From positions 1 to 37,384 of the forward strand of contig JALKBU010000481.1 of assembly GCA_023091735.1 (NCBI GenBank): a stretch of DNA of 37,384 nt, written 5' to 3'. Each line of letters starts with the position of its first letter. The stretch's first letter is position 1. The position numbers and the translations under genes are program-made. This DNA is from Trichomonas tenax. Lineage: Eukaryota > Parabasalia > Trichomonadida > Trichomonadidae. Of the stretch, positions 26,706 to 35,539 are shown piece after piece. The notes beneath the pieces are model-generated. The model was given only the letters and a program-made list of their open reading frames with translations, made no database searches and was not told the DNA's origin.

Positions 26706-27239
26706 TTATTTGAAGTTGTTGAATCCAGGAGGATCAATGGCAGTGACTGCTACACCATATTTCTGAAATTCGCGATTTGCTTCCATAAACTTGAGAGAAA
26801 TGTAATGTAAGTTCTCGGCTGTTTGAAAATCTTCATTGTGTTTTCCGTTGAACATCTTTCCCAAGAAATCATCGAATAATAAATTTAATTGCGAAGCTTT
26901 GATTGAACTTGCAAATTTAATTGGATCGAAGATATAGAACGTCAGCCTGACTCTAAAATCGTCGAATTCATAAACATGTGAAGCTAATCCTGTTAAAATC
27001 AATAATTCCGTTGAATGTGACCAAGTGAAATAAGTCCACCCGGATTTCTGAATGAACAGTGTCTCTGTGTTCGGATATCTCCAAATTACGACCGCTTGTC
27101 TTGGAATATTTCCTAAAAACAATGCTGATGGATATTTGAACAAATAAACTAAAGATTCGCCTGAATTTATCATCGACCTCGCGTCACGCAATGTTCCAAC
27201 TTTGATTTCATCGAGACTTTTTAGCAAAATTGGTTCCAT
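26706..27239 (-). CDS. Unknown 177-residue protein
   Basis: The first ATG (27237-27239) gives MEPILLKSLDEI; an upstream GTG frame extension lies in a GTGCCA promoter-type word. The N-terminal half holds strands such as ESLVYLFKYPSALFLG and QAVVIWRYPNTETLFI. The C-terminal half has VRLTFYIFDPIKFASSI and FMEANREFQKYGVAVTAI. The latter faintly recalls the DPxKF...re...GV pattern of SPFH/band-7 domains, but this is too weak for a call. No membrane helix is seen. The gene is divergent from the methyltransferase gene with only 100 bp between start codons. Confidence 0.6.
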   Translation of the reverse strand: MEPILLKSLDEIKVGTLRDARSMINSGESLVYLFKYPSALFLGNIPRQAVVIWRYPNTETLFIQKSGWTYFTWSHSTELLILTGLASHVYEFDDFRVRLTFYIFDPIKFASSIKASQLNLLFDDFLGKMFNGKHNEDFQTAENLHYISLKFMEANREFQKYGVAVTAIDPPGFNNFK

Positions 27240-27339
27240 TTTATGATTATTTGGCACTTGACAATTGAATATTTTGTCAGAAATAGTTCTTTACATGCCA
27301 GATTATGAATTATGTCATTTTTTGTGATACGTTAGTACA
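27240..27339. promoter_or_regulatory. 100-bp bidirectional promoter
   Basis: This spacer separates two divergent start codons. It contains GGCACTTGACA (GTGCC box for the minus gene, 27253-27263), TTTGTCAGAAA and TATGTCATTTTTTGTGA, the last 15-30 nt before ATG 27340. Its shortness implies a compact core promoter working both ways. Confidence 0.45.
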
Positions 27340-28206
27340 ATGTCGTCCACTGATTACACAGAGTCGACATACTCTACGACCGGCGATGACACAGAGGCGG
27401 AGTCGACGGAGCAGACAGCGAGCGAGGAGCAGGGAGTGATGCCTGTTTCAAACGAAGACGAGACAGAGAAGGAAACAACAGAAACAGAAAACAAAGAGGG
27501 TGAAGAAGGTGCTGCTCCAGCTACAGAAGCCAAAGAGCCAGAGCCGGAGCCAGATCCACTTGCAGGAGTTGAATACATGAAAGATGAAGAAGCGAAAGAG
27601 CTAACACTCAACGCGTACGGAGACCCAGCATACTGGGAGGCCAGATATGTCGCTGAACCGGATACATTTGAGTGGTACCAAGATCCGGAGGCACTTTCAT
27701 CATTGCTCAAGGAATACTGCGAAGGTGATGAAGGTCTCAAAGCATTAGTTGTCGGGAATGGAATGTCTGAACTTCCAGTTGTCATTGCCGGCGCTGGTGC
27801 CGAGGGAGTTGTAGCAATTGATATTTCTAAAACAGCAATCAAAAAATCGCGCAAACTTCACAAAGAAAGTGAAAATATATCATACAAGGTGATGGATGTC
27901 TGCAATTTGAAATTCGAAGAGGGAGAATACAAAGTTGTTGTCGACAAAGCTTGTTTCGATGCAGTTCTTTTCGGTTCCGACAACGATGCAAAACAGATGG
28001 TGTCAGAAATTTCACGTGTCCTCGCGAAGAAAGGTGTATATATTGTTGTATCTTGCCACTGCCCCCAGGATGTCGCACACTTCTTCGATAATCCAGTGGA
28101 GCTCCTCCTTAAGCTTGAGAAGACTGTGGAACTCCAGAAACAGTTGCCATCAGAAATGCCTCATTACGTATATGTCGTTCGAAAAGTAGGAAAGCTGCTT
28201 AACTAA
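27340..28206 (+). CDS. Class I SAM methyltransferase, METTL13/EEF1AKMT4-like
   Basis: The 288-residue protein begins with ~75 acidic, Thr/Glu-rich residues that look disordered. The catalytic domain starts at YGDPAYWEARY (93-103) and EWYQD (111-115), the YGxxxYWxxRY / WY signature of the METTL13-CSKMT-ECE2 group. Motif I reads ALVVGNGMSE (135-144), motif post I AIDISKTAI (159-167), and VDKACFDAVLFG (201-212) matches the family VDKGxxDAL with Gly changed to Ala. Known members methylate lysines or the N-terminus of eEF1A or citrate synthase. The substrate here is unknown. The Asn in motif I (GNGMS) fits the group's G-(C/N)-G-x-S. The stop codon lies within TAAA. Confidence 0.8.
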   Translation: MSSTDYTESTYSTTGDDTEAESTEQTASEEQGVMPVSNEDETEKETTETENKEGEEGAAPATEAKEPEPEPDPLAGVEYMKDEEAKELTLNAYGDPAYWEARYVAEPDTFEWYQDPEALSSLLKEYCEGDEGLKALVVGNGMSELPVVIAGAGAEGVVAIDISKTAIKKSRKLHKESENISYKVMDVCNLKFEEGEYKVVVDKACFDAVLFGSDNDAKQMVSEISRVLAKKGVYIVVSCHCPQDVAHFFDNPVELLLKLEKTVELQKQLPSEMPHYVYVVRKVGKLLN

Positions 28207-28590
28207 ACCACCCATTGCTATAATTTTATGAAAATAAATTATTATTTATTATTATTTAATTATTTGATATATTTTGACAATATTCAATTTAATTTATACA
28301 GCATCATATATTCTTCGAAATGCTTCTATTTCTTATTATAAATATGTTTTTATTATATATATATCATATGATATATATATTATTTGATTAATCACATATG
28401 TATAGGATCTGTCAAGCTACATCGGATATCTCGTTATTTTAAGACATTTTCTAAACTTTTCCCTCTTAAAAAAAGTACAAAATAAATTTTCAAAATAAGA
28501 ATGAAAATATAGAAGACTTCGGACATCGAAACTCCATTTGTATTCAATGAAGATACAATTATTGATGATTTTGTGTTCTATAATCACATA
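28207..28590. other. AT-rich intergenic stretch with a 26-bp palindrome
   Basis: No gene is seen. A perfect palindrome centred on CATATG spans 28355-28380, inside an alternating AT tract. It could simply be a microsatellite turned by one TC/GA change. Confidence 0.4.
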
Positions 28591-28620
28591 TGACATGTAA
28601 AGATTAAAATTGTCATGTAA
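28591..28620 (+). promoter_or_regulatory. Tandem TGACATGTAA / TGTCATGTAA pair
   Basis: The two copies (28591-28600 and 28611-28620) are 20 bp apart, and the second ends about 12 nt before the next start codon. This is the same arrangement as upstream of the gene at 21897. Confidence 0.55.
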
Positions 28621-28632
28621 AAATTAAAATAA

Positions 28633-29382
28633 ATGATAGAAGCTCCAATTTCTCATGCTGATGGAATTCAAGGAGTGTTCAGAATGGGTGAAATTCTTCA
28701 GAAGAAAGGCGATAAACAGTTAGCAATAGAAAAATATAAGCAAGTCGTTTATGATTCCGAAAAGATTGTTGCAATCAATCCCGATTCGAATTTTGAGTTA
28801 AGATGGGTTGCTCTTGCCTTAGGAAATATCAGTGACATATACGAATCCGATAATAATTGGGCAAAAGCACTCGCATATCGAAATCTTCAAAACGAATTTT
28901 TAACAGTGATGACGAAGAAGCAAAAAAGAAGTAACGATAGCGATGAAGAAGAAGATGTGGACGATGTTTTTGTGGAAATTACAACTTCAGGAAGCATGTT
29001 TAGATCTCTATTTAAGAAAGCTCATAGTGTCCTTGAAATGGAAGATATAAAGAAAGGAGACACAGCAGAAGAAATGCTCCAAAAGTTAAACGCTCAGATA
29101 AAGAAACAAGAAGATGAAGAATATAATAATGCAATCAAAAGATTACAAAAGATGGTCAGAGACAATGAAGAAAGACAAAATAGGCCGTTCATTGTTAAAA
29201 TGAAAGACTTTGTTCTGGAACATACTTATATTTTATTATTTGCAATTCTTCTTTCAATTATCTTTGCTATTATCATCCTGAGACTGGTATCAATCAATAA
29301 AATCGATCAAAAGCTAATGAGAAGATACAATATAATTAACAAAGAATATAACGATTTCGTAAGACATCACAAAGAACTCTAA
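28633..29382 (+). CDS. TPR-like, tail-anchored membrane protein
   Basis: The protein has 249 residues. Residues 11-90 form two or three TPR-like helix pairs (GVFRMGEILQKKGDKQLAIE, then LRWVALALGNISDIYE and WAKALAYRNLQNEF). An acidic stretch NDSDEEEDVDD (101-111) follows, then a predicted coiled coil (about 140-182). A single membrane helix lies at 199-219 (YILLFAILLSIIFAIIILRLV), followed by a 30-residue basic C-terminus. With no signal peptide, this suggests a protein held in a membrane with its N-terminal domain in the cytosol. The family is unknown to me; roles in protein targeting or organelle contact are guesses. A tandem TGNCATGTAA promoter pair lies just upstream. Confidence 0.65.
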   Translation: MIEAPISHADGIQGVFRMGEILQKKGDKQLAIEKYKQVVYDSEKIVAINPDSNFELRWVALALGNISDIYESDNNWAKALAYRNLQNEFLTVMTKKQKRSNDSDEEEDVDDVFVEITTSGSMFRSLFKKAHSVLEMEDIKKGDTAEEMLQKLNAQIKKQEDEEYNNAIKRLQKMVRDNEERQNRPFIVKMKDFVLEHTYILLFAILLSIIFAIIILRLVSINKIDQKLMRRYNIINKEYNDFVRHHKEL

Positions 29383-29585
29383 TTCTTGTAACCATGTAGT
29401 TGTAAATGCATTTTTGTTTTTCAACCTAAAAACAACAAAATATATCAAAATAATTAACCAAATATAGAAAACTATCAAATATATTAATACCATACACTTA
29501 TGCCTGGATTAGAAATAGCTGTTCATTGGCTAACACATGGCGATCATTCTCTGGGAAAGATGTTAAGATTCATAATGGTTCATTT

Positions 29586-29607
29586 TGTCACTTTACAAAA
29601 TGTGACA
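29586..29607. promoter_or_regulatory. Palindromic TGTCAC...GTGACA box before Pop4
   Basis: TGTCAC (29586-29591) and GTGACA (29602-29607) are inverted around a 10-nt centre. The left half includes TCACTTT (Inr-like, A at 29590). The start codon follows 8 bases after the box. It joins in one element the two orientations of the box seen singly at other genes here. Confidence 0.5.
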
Positions 29608-29614
29608 TAAATTA

Positions 29615-30220
29615 ATGTCTGATGCACATGGAATTGATTATGTTTTAGCGAAGACGCATAAATCACATATTTCCGGGATGAAGGACCTCCCGAAGCTTGT
29701 GAATCAGTTCATTCCGCTCGATCACTTGACAACAAGCAAAACAAAAATGGATATCGTTGAACAAAGAAAAATCAACAGAAACGAAAGGAAACATGCGACA
29801 TGGAAATCTTTAGCAACACGAAAATTTAGGAAAGATCATATGAAATACGATAAAAGCAAAATCACGTATGATTTAATTGAGCCAATTTCGAAACTTTGGC
29901 TTGACTACGCTGGAAGAATCAGTTCAACTGAGCAGAGTGTGACTAAAATGGATCTTCACGGAGCTCCAATCACAATTATTTCTTCAAAAGATCCAAATCT
30001 TATTGGTTTTGAGGGTCTCATCGTCAAAGAATCTGCTGGTGCTATTATTGTTGTCTCAAAGGAAAATAAAGTTAAACAAGTCAACAAAAATCACACATTA
30101 ATCTGTCTTCATCATCCAAAACAGAACTATGAAATAAATCTTACAGCAATTAAGTGCCGTCCTTTCCAAAGACCGACAAAGAAGTTCAAAATGCGGACAC
30201 CTCTCAAACTTCCATTCTAA
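29615..30220 (+). CDS. POP4: RNase P/MRP protein subunit Pop4 (Rpp29)
   Basis: The 201-residue protein has a basic N-terminal half (RNERKHATWKSLATRKFRK near 55-74). Its C-terminal half matches the Rpp29/Pop4 domain: DLHGAPITIISSKDPNLIGF (about 113-132) and GLIVKESAGAIIVVSKENKV (about 134-153), as in human and archaeal Rpp29 'DLHGA...VG..G+++.ET...+I...ED++K+IPK'. This Sm-like barrel binds the RNA of RNase P and RNase MRP, which process tRNA and rRNA precursors in the nucleus. Length fits the family (human 220). The C-terminus RPTKKFKMRTPLKLPF is typical of the basic tail. TAA lies within TAAA. Confidence 0.88.
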   Translation: MSDAHGIDYVLAKTHKSHISGMKDLPKLVNQFIPLDHLTTSKTKMDIVEQRKINRNERKHATWKSLATRKFRKDHMKYDKSKITYDLIEPISKLWLDYAGRISSTEQSVTKMDLHGAPITIISSKDPNLIGFEGLIVKESAGAIIVVSKENKVKQVNKNHTLICLHHPKQNYEINLTAIKCRPFQRPTKKFKMRTPLKLPF

Positions 30221-30747
30221 AAACGACTGTCATGTGTGTAACAACCGAAATGTCAGAGATCAAAATAATCACAGAGGCTTTTCAAAACATATTTGAGTAA
30301 TATTTGATAATATTGTTTTTTGCTTCTTTGTCCATAGAATCTTTTGTTTTGTTAATAAATAAATATACTATACTTATATTATCGATATAACCATTTAGTC
30401 TTAAATCAAAAATTAGTTTTTATTCAATTTTCATAATTGCAAATCATGCAAATTATCTAATTCTAAAAGATAGAGGCAGCACTGGATGTAAAAGATATAT
30501 ATTGAATTGGCTGAGCAAGAAAAATATTATCAAACTTTCATAGTAACAAAATTAAACAAAATCTCTCTTGTGTAATGATAGCAATTAATACAGATATAAT
30601 AAATATACATGATATATGTTATAGAAAAAAACTGAAAATTTTTCAACAAAATCGTGGGCAATTTTGATCGAAAACATGTAGTAAAATACATATATATAAG
30701 AAATATGCAATGATTGTTCACTGATATTTCCAAAATTGTCAAACAAG
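30221..30747. other. AT-rich intergenic stretch
   Basis: No gene or strong repeat is seen. A TTCACTGA Inr-like word with A at 30720 stands 28 nt before ATG 30748. Confidence 0.45.
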
Positions 30748-31341
30748 ATGAACTACTTCGACACGAAGTGGTGCACGGATTTGCTCAACAAAGTCCGTTT
30801 GTGGCCAATCTCCGTACCCTTCCTCGAGAAGGTGAACACGAAAGAGTATCCACAATATACACAGATCGTCAAGAAGCCGATGGATTTAACAACAATGAAA
30901 TCTAAACTTGAGAAAAAGAAATACACATCGGTGAAGGAGTTCGTCAAAGATTTTGAGCTCATTTACGATGCTTCAGAGCAATTCAACGGCAAAGAGAATA
31001 TTATTACAGCGATGGCCAAGGATATGCTTCTCGACATCAACCAGAGGTACTCACAGCGCGCAGAGAATGAGAAGGACGAGTGGTTTAAGAAACTTGGATT
31101 ACTTCACCAGAAACTAGACGAGTTAGTTAAATTTACACCACAGGAATTTCTGCAGGATTCGCGATATAAACAGATTTTCCTGCCTGCAAACTTCAATGTA
31201 AACAATCTCAATGATGGAGTTAAAGCAAAACTGGAAAAAATCGTGGGTGAAAAAAATTTGAATCTCATTCCGAAACAATGGGAACTATATACAACTCGCA
31301 CTAAGGAGAAGATCATGAAGTACCTCAAAAAATATGTGTAA
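30748..31341 (+). CDS. Single-bromodomain protein
   Basis: ATG 30748 gives 197 residues; TTG codons upstream are in frame but not needed. Residues 8-95 form a bromodomain: CTDLLNKVRLWPISVPFLEKV, YPQYTQIVKKPMDLTTMKSKL (34-54), and VKDFELIYDASEQFNGKENI (66-85). The WPISVPF (19-25) replaces the usual WPF shelf. Asn80 in QFN is at the acetyl-lysine-binding position, so the pocket looks functional. The C-terminal ~100 residues (KLDELVKFTPQEFLQDSRYK..., IPKQWELYTTRTKEKIMKYL) are helical and not recognised; they may be a reduced ET-like or partner-binding region. The product would read histone acetylation. It lies 160 bp from the convergent 7TM-RGS gene. Confidence 0.88.
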   Translation: MNYFDTKWCTDLLNKVRLWPISVPFLEKVNTKEYPQYTQIVKKPMDLTTMKSKLEKKKYTSVKEFVKDFELIYDASEQFNGKENIITAMAKDMLLDINQRYSQRAENEKDEWFKKLGLLHQKLDELVKFTPQEFLQDSRYKQIFLPANFNVNNLNDGVKAKLEKIVGEKNLNLIPKQWELYTTRTKEKIMKYLKKYV

Positions 31342-31501
31342 TTTTAAATTATAGTGAAAAATCTTTTTAATAAAATATTATATTTCCTTATATTAGTATA
31401 TTAATAGTTTTAAAGTGTTAACTTTGTTGTAGATATGATACTATTAATAGATATACGAACATTTTAAATAATAAAGATATATTAATAAATAAACAAAAAG
31501 T

Positions 31502-32785
31502 CTAATTTGTATTCTTTGCACCGGTCATCAAGGCTTCTTCAACTTTCCTCCTCTGAAGCTCCTGTTCTCGTTTTTGAACGAGTTGTTCGTAAGCATCGAG
31601 ATTCTTGATTTCTTTCAAAAAGTTTGTCCTTACAAGTTTTAGAACTTCTCTATAGGCGTTGTTAAACATATCAGTTGTTGGTGCCCCCATTCTATCCTCG
31701 ATATCTTTGCGCATTGCAGCGGAAATATTGATTTCTAGAGGAGCATCTTTGCAAATGTGTGTTGTGTAGATCCTTTGCGCAACTTCAAGCTTTCTAGTCT
31801 TATCAGAATCATCAATTGACTTAAATTCGAGAACAGCCTTCAAGAAAGGAGGCATTTCAGCAGCAGACTTTGTGACCAGGATCTGCATCACAAGTTCATA
31901 ACCCTCTGGATCCATGATAAGTTGTTCTGGTGTATCTAAAATTTTTTCTGGTGATTGTGGTTCCGGAGGAACAATGTATGTGCGAGCAATCGGCTGAATG
32001 ACACTTGTGAAGTATCCAGCAATCATAAACATGTACATGAAGAATGTTGTGTTCGAATTTCCTCTAAAGTAGTATAAAAAGAGATATGGACCGAGTGTAA
32101 AGATCCAGAAGACGAAACAAACAATCAGTTCGTACTTAATCCTGTAAGGATCGGGAAAATGACGCATTAAGAAGAGACCGGCAATAACAATGAGTAAACA
32201 AATGGAAAACATGACGATGAGGACAACAGACGTGATCTGAGTAATCTTGCATCCGAATGTTGTCATGTAATCAGAAAGAAGAGTATATTGCAAAATAACT
32301 GCTGTTAGCATTGTCAAAGAGACAATAAAACCGAGAATTGATACCCATGTGGACTCTAGAACCCAAACACTTGCGCGTGGGTCAGATATCTTGTTCTTTT
32401 GCCATCGATCGAGTTCCCACATCGTAAAAAAGTAGCGCATGAATCTTAAAACGAATGGAATGAAGTAGAGAGGGAAGAAAAGGAGGATGTACCAAAGATC
32501 CAAAAAGCATGGATAATGCTCGTGGGACAAAACGTAATCTAATGTTGTACAAAGGAGTGCGAATTCGGAACCCAAAGCACTCAAAATAACGAGCATTGGA
32601 GATCTCATTTGGATTTCTGTTTCATTTCGAAGACAAATGAACCAAATTAAGCCAACAAACCACGCGATCGTCCAGAAAATGAAGAAATAGAGATACAGTG
32701 TCGGCCATACTCCCATTGTCTGTAAGTCGAAGAGTTTCTCGCTTTTTGGAATAAAGTTCCATTGAGAATCCGCAATTTCAAGCAT
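31502..32785 (-). CDS. Seven-transmembrane protein with C-terminal RGS domain
   Basis: The 427-residue protein has seven hydrophobic segments near residues 30-52, 63-86, 96-118, 147-170, 184-207, 218-240 and 248-268. A cytosolic C-terminus follows. Residues 292-395 look like an RGS domain (MPPFLKAVLEFKSIDDSD, AQRIYTTHICKDAPLEIN, MFNNAYREVLKLVRTNFL), which accelerates GTP hydrolysis by G-alpha. A coiled, charged tail ends the protein. This order is the one known from plant AtRGS1 and some amoebal and fungal receptors, where a receptor-like protein is also the GAP. Trichomonads have heterotrimeric G-alpha homologues, so a direct sensor-to-G-protein switch is plausible. AAAAAGTGACAAAA lies 11 nt upstream of the start. 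Confidence 0.82.
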   Translation of the reverse strand: MLEIADSQWNFIPKSEKLFDLQTMGVWPTLYLYFFIFWTIAWFVGLIWFICLRNETEIQMRSPMLVILSALGSEFALLCTTLDYVLSHEHYPCFLDLWYILLFFPLYFIPFVLRFMRYFFTMWELDRWQKNKISDPRASVWVLESTWVSILGFIVSLTMLTAVILQYTLLSDYMTTFGCKITQITSVVLIVMFSICLLIVIAGLFLMRHFPDPYRIKYELIVCFVFWIFTLGPYLFLYYFRGNSNTTFFMYMFMIAGYFTSVIQPIARTYIVPPEPQSPEKILDTPEQLIMDPEGYELVMQILVTKSAAEMPPFLKAVLEFKSIDDSDKTRKLEVAQRIYTTHICKDAPLEINISAAMRKDIEDRMGAPTTDMFNNAYREVLKLVRTNFLKEIKNLDAYEQLVQKREQELQRRKVEEALMTGAKNTN

Positions 32786-33349
32786 TTTTTTATTTTGTCA
32801 CTTTTTCATTCATTGAGACTTTTTTGACGACGTTCTCTTTATATATTTAGGCTTTTATCGAGTTTGCCTATCATACGGGAGAATATTTCTTATGTTATTT
32901 AGAATCCTATATATTAAATATACAGTCACTTTTTGAACTTTGCTCAAAAAGTGACTGTATATTTTTATTCATGCGCCTTCAATTAACATATACCTAATAG
33001 AGTATTATTCATTTGAAAGCTCAGAAAATTTGAATTGAATGCGCATGAATTAAATTAGGAGGGTTTTAACTCTCAAATTTGGTTTTTAGCGACCAAAATT
33101 GGCAAAATTAGCATTACCATTATATAAATGTTATAATAAACCACATTTTAAAAAGTGGATAAGGTTAAAAGTCACGTTTTGTTGCTTTCTTCCAAAATTG
33201 GGAATAAGATATGGGTTTATCATTTTCCTTAAAAATTAGAAATAAATTGAATTCTTTGTGGTGGATTGATGTTTAAGTATGTTGGATTTTGAATAAGAAA
33301 ACAAACAAATTCATTTATATTCAAACACTAATATAAAAATATAATAATA
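32786..33349. other. Intergenic stretch between 7TM-RGS and NXF1-like genes
   Basis: It holds the promoter side of the 7TM-RGS gene (TTTTGTCACTTTTTCATTC near 32796), the inverted repeat at 32916-32964 and AT-rich filler. No further gene is seen. Confidence 0.5.
32916..32964. repeat. Perfect inverted repeat with 21-bp arms carrying GTCACTTTTT boxes
   Basis: Arms 32916-32936 and 32944-32964 pair without mismatch around a 7-nt loop (ACTTTGC). Each arm contains one AGTCACTTTTTGA word, so the two promoter-type boxes face each other. It lies 131 bp upstream of the 7TM-RGS start. Confidence 0.7.
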
Positions 33350-34576
33350 TTAATGTGAATTCTTTTCATCGCGAAGAGTTATACAATCATTAGAAACAAA
33401 GTAAAGATTTCTTTCTTTTCGAATTGTCAAAGTTCTGTCAAAATAGTATGTAAATAATTCCTTTCCGATGCACACTCCATGAAATACAATCGAGTATAAG
33501 AAATCATCAAATTGATGTGTTAATAAATATGTAATTTTGTGATGGAACCTATAAGGGAAAATTTCATTCAAACCATCAGCAATTTCACTTCCACGCCAGT
33601 ATTTCGTCCTTCCTTTTGTTATGTCCGTTGAAATATCGTCATATAATTTTAAAGGTGTACTTGGTTTCTTTTGTGGCTTTAAAATGAGTAAAGATAATGT
33701 TGCAGTGTCTGTGTAATAGTTACTGGCACATTGTGGGGTTTCTTGTAAGCACCTTAAATATGGAATCAAAAATGACTTCAATTCTGATAATTTAACGTAT
33801 TGTTCGCAGTGAGTGAAATTATCGAATGACAATGAACTCAACACGTTTTCTTGAGTTTTTAATTCATAATTAATTGGTTCTGGAGGTGGAACTAACTTAT
33901 CAACAACTTTTTCTTCATCGGAATCATCATCTGACGAAGAGCTGTCATTAGCGACTTCTTTATCTTCCATAACTGGAACTTCATTAATAAAATCAATGTT
34001 TTCGAGATAATCGGGTCTTTGCTGTTCAGCACAGTTGTTTCCACCGATAAATATCGTTTGTAGTTCGGGAAAATAGCTTTTTATCAGTCTCATTCCGTTA
34101 AAATTGTTAATTCTATTATTTGCGAGGTTAATAACTTTAATAGACAAATTGTAGCCGCGGGCAAAGACTGCTGTGTATAAAAGAAGCGATGACATCGCTT
34201 GAGGAAAATTACAATTAAATTTAAAGTTCGAAAATCTCTTAAATAACATCGAAAGATTTGATCTGTCACCTTTTGTAACCTTCGGAATGAAATTCTTGAA
34301 TTGTTCTAAATATTTTGGTAAATCGTCCAAATGTGTAAGAGAAAACATCATAAAAGTATTTTCAAATCTAATGTTTCCTGACAAAGCTGCGATGGATTTT
34401 TGATCTTCGTATGACATTGTTTCGATAGATATTAAATTCGCTTCTGGATAACTTTCGAATTTTAGTCTTTCTGTGTCAATGTTCAGTTCCTGCTTCAAAG
34501 AATATTTCAGGTATTCAATGCATCTTTGAGTATCGCCGCCACATGGACCTGCGAGAATACCAAATCTTTTCGACAT
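33350..34576 (-). CDS. NXF1/Mex67-like mRNA export factor
   Basis: ATG 34574-34576 gives 408 residues (MSKRFGIL); a GTG two codons earlier belongs to a GTGACA promoter word. The N-terminal ~120 residues may be a degenerate RRM. LRR-type segments follow (LSIKVINLANNRINNFNGM, 144-162; FPELQTIFIGGNN, 169-181). A Ser/Asp acidic linker lies at 210-222. Residues 265-405 fit an NTF2-like fold (FLIPYLRCLQETPQCASNYY, FDDFLYSIVFHGVCIGKE, FDRTLTIRKERNLYFVSNDC) with the typical late FxRTFxI...xxxIxND ending. This RRM-LRR-NTF2L order defines NXF1/Mex67, which carries mRNA through nuclear pores. The C-terminal UBA-like FG-binding domain is absent, since the protein ends soon after the NTF2L part. Confidence 0.8.
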   Translation of the reverse strand: MSKRFGILAGPCGGDTQRCIEYLKYSLKQELNIDTERLKFESYPEANLISIETMSYEDQKSIAALSGNIRFENTFMMFSLTHLDDLPKYLEQFKNFIPKVTKGDRSNLSMLFKRFSNFKFNCNFPQAMSSLLLYTAVFARGYNLSIKVINLANNRINNFNGMRLIKSYFPELQTIFIGGNNCAEQQRPDYLENIDFINEVPVMEDKEVANDSSSSDDDSDEEKVVDKLVPPPEPINYELKTQENVLSSLSFDNFTHCEQYVKLSELKSFLIPYLRCLQETPQCASNYYTDTATLSLLILKPQKKPSTPLKLYDDISTDITKGRTKYWRGSEIADGLNEIFPYRFHHKITYLLTHQFDDFLYSIVFHGVCIGKELFTYYFDRTLTIRKERNLYFVSNDCITLRDEKNSH

Positions 34577-34849
34577 TGTCACGTTGTTGAAATTTAACCT
34601 TTTTCTTAAAGCTCCCTAAAACATTATACATAGCTTTGATATGATTTGCATATAATATTTATATGTTTAAAATAATTATAGAATGTTTTTTGATGTAGAA
34701 AAAAACTTATTTTTGTTAATAACGAAGTAGTTAGTATTAATATCAAAAATTAATATCATTCCAAAATTTAAAACTTTCAAACATCTCTTTTTTGGAGAAG
34801 AAAAATAAATTTCTTTTGATAATTTTGAATTTCTTTTTAGAGCTCAGAA

Positions 34850-35539
34850 ATGAATCTTAGACAAATTGCTCAGTGTCGAGAGTTGGTAAACAAACTTGAA
34901 AGTAACAGCCTGTTCGTATATTTCATTGATAACACAAAATTCGCTGATGCAAACATGGATGGACAGCTTTTCCAAATATTACATTCAAAATTAATAGAAA
35001 ATTCATACAAAAACTTCAAATTATTTAAAGAGGACATCACAAAATTCTTCAACACGTTGATAGAAACTCAAGAAATCACGAAAATAGAGAAAAAATCTAT
35101 CAAATACCTTCGAAAGAAAGTTTTAAGTGAAGTTAATTCCATTGAACCACTTACCAGGGAACAGTGGATCGAGAAATGGCCACAAAAATATCTTTCTTTA
35201 ATTGATAAAATTTCAAATTTAAATTCAACGAATTCTGCTGTTGGAGAGTCAATGAAAGCGCTAAGCAGTCCTGCATCTACTGATAAAATGGAATTATTTG
35301 CAATGAAGAATCAAATTATTCACAATCTCAGTGAAAAACAATTAACTGTCGTTGACAATTTACTCCAAACATTAGAAAATCCACTGCAAGAAAAATCATC
35401 AGATTCTTTCATTGATTTACTCACAATCAAATCTGATACTTTTTATGCATTGAAAACTTACTTAAATAGGATTCAGGAAAACTCAAACACCGACATTCTC
35501 AAGAAATCCAGCAAACACAAACGCAAAAGATACGCATAA
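34850..35539 (+). CDS. Degenerate BET-like protein (decayed bromodomain plus ET-like domain)
   Basis: The 229-residue protein begins CRELVNKLESNSLFVYFID (9-27), then KLIENSYKNFKLFKEDITKF (47-66), which follow the helix A and C-B pattern of a bromodomain. The PMDL motif is missing, and the acetyl-lysine-binding Asn is replaced: the region reads FFNTLIETQEI, with Glu/Thr/Gln where YN should be. Residues ~145-212 (KMELFAMKNQIIHNLSEKQL, TVVDNLLQTLENPL, FIDLLTIKSDTFYALKTYL) resemble the ET domain of BRD2/3/4 (linelike LPGDKLGRVVHIIQ...ID...LKPSTLRELERYV). The end is basic (KKSSKHKRKRYA), suggesting a nuclear signal. It may recruit ET-binding partners without reading acetylation. Its neighbour 4 kb away is an intact bromodomain protein. 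Confidence 0.5.
   Translation: MNLRQIAQCRELVNKLESNSLFVYFIDNTKFADANMDGQLFQILHSKLIENSYKNFKLFKEDITKFFNTLIETQEITKIEKKSIKYLRKKVLSEVNSIEPLTREQWIEKWPQKYLSLIDKISNLNSTNSAVGESMKALSSPASTDKMELFAMKNQIIHNLSEKQLTVVDNLLQTLENPLQEKSSDSFIDLLTIKSDTFYALKTYLNRIQENSNTDILKKSSKHKRKRYA

Noticed and set aside
28355..28380. 26-bp AT palindrome as a cruciform origin
   Set aside because: Alternating AT tracts give such palindromes easily; nothing else nearby supports an origin.
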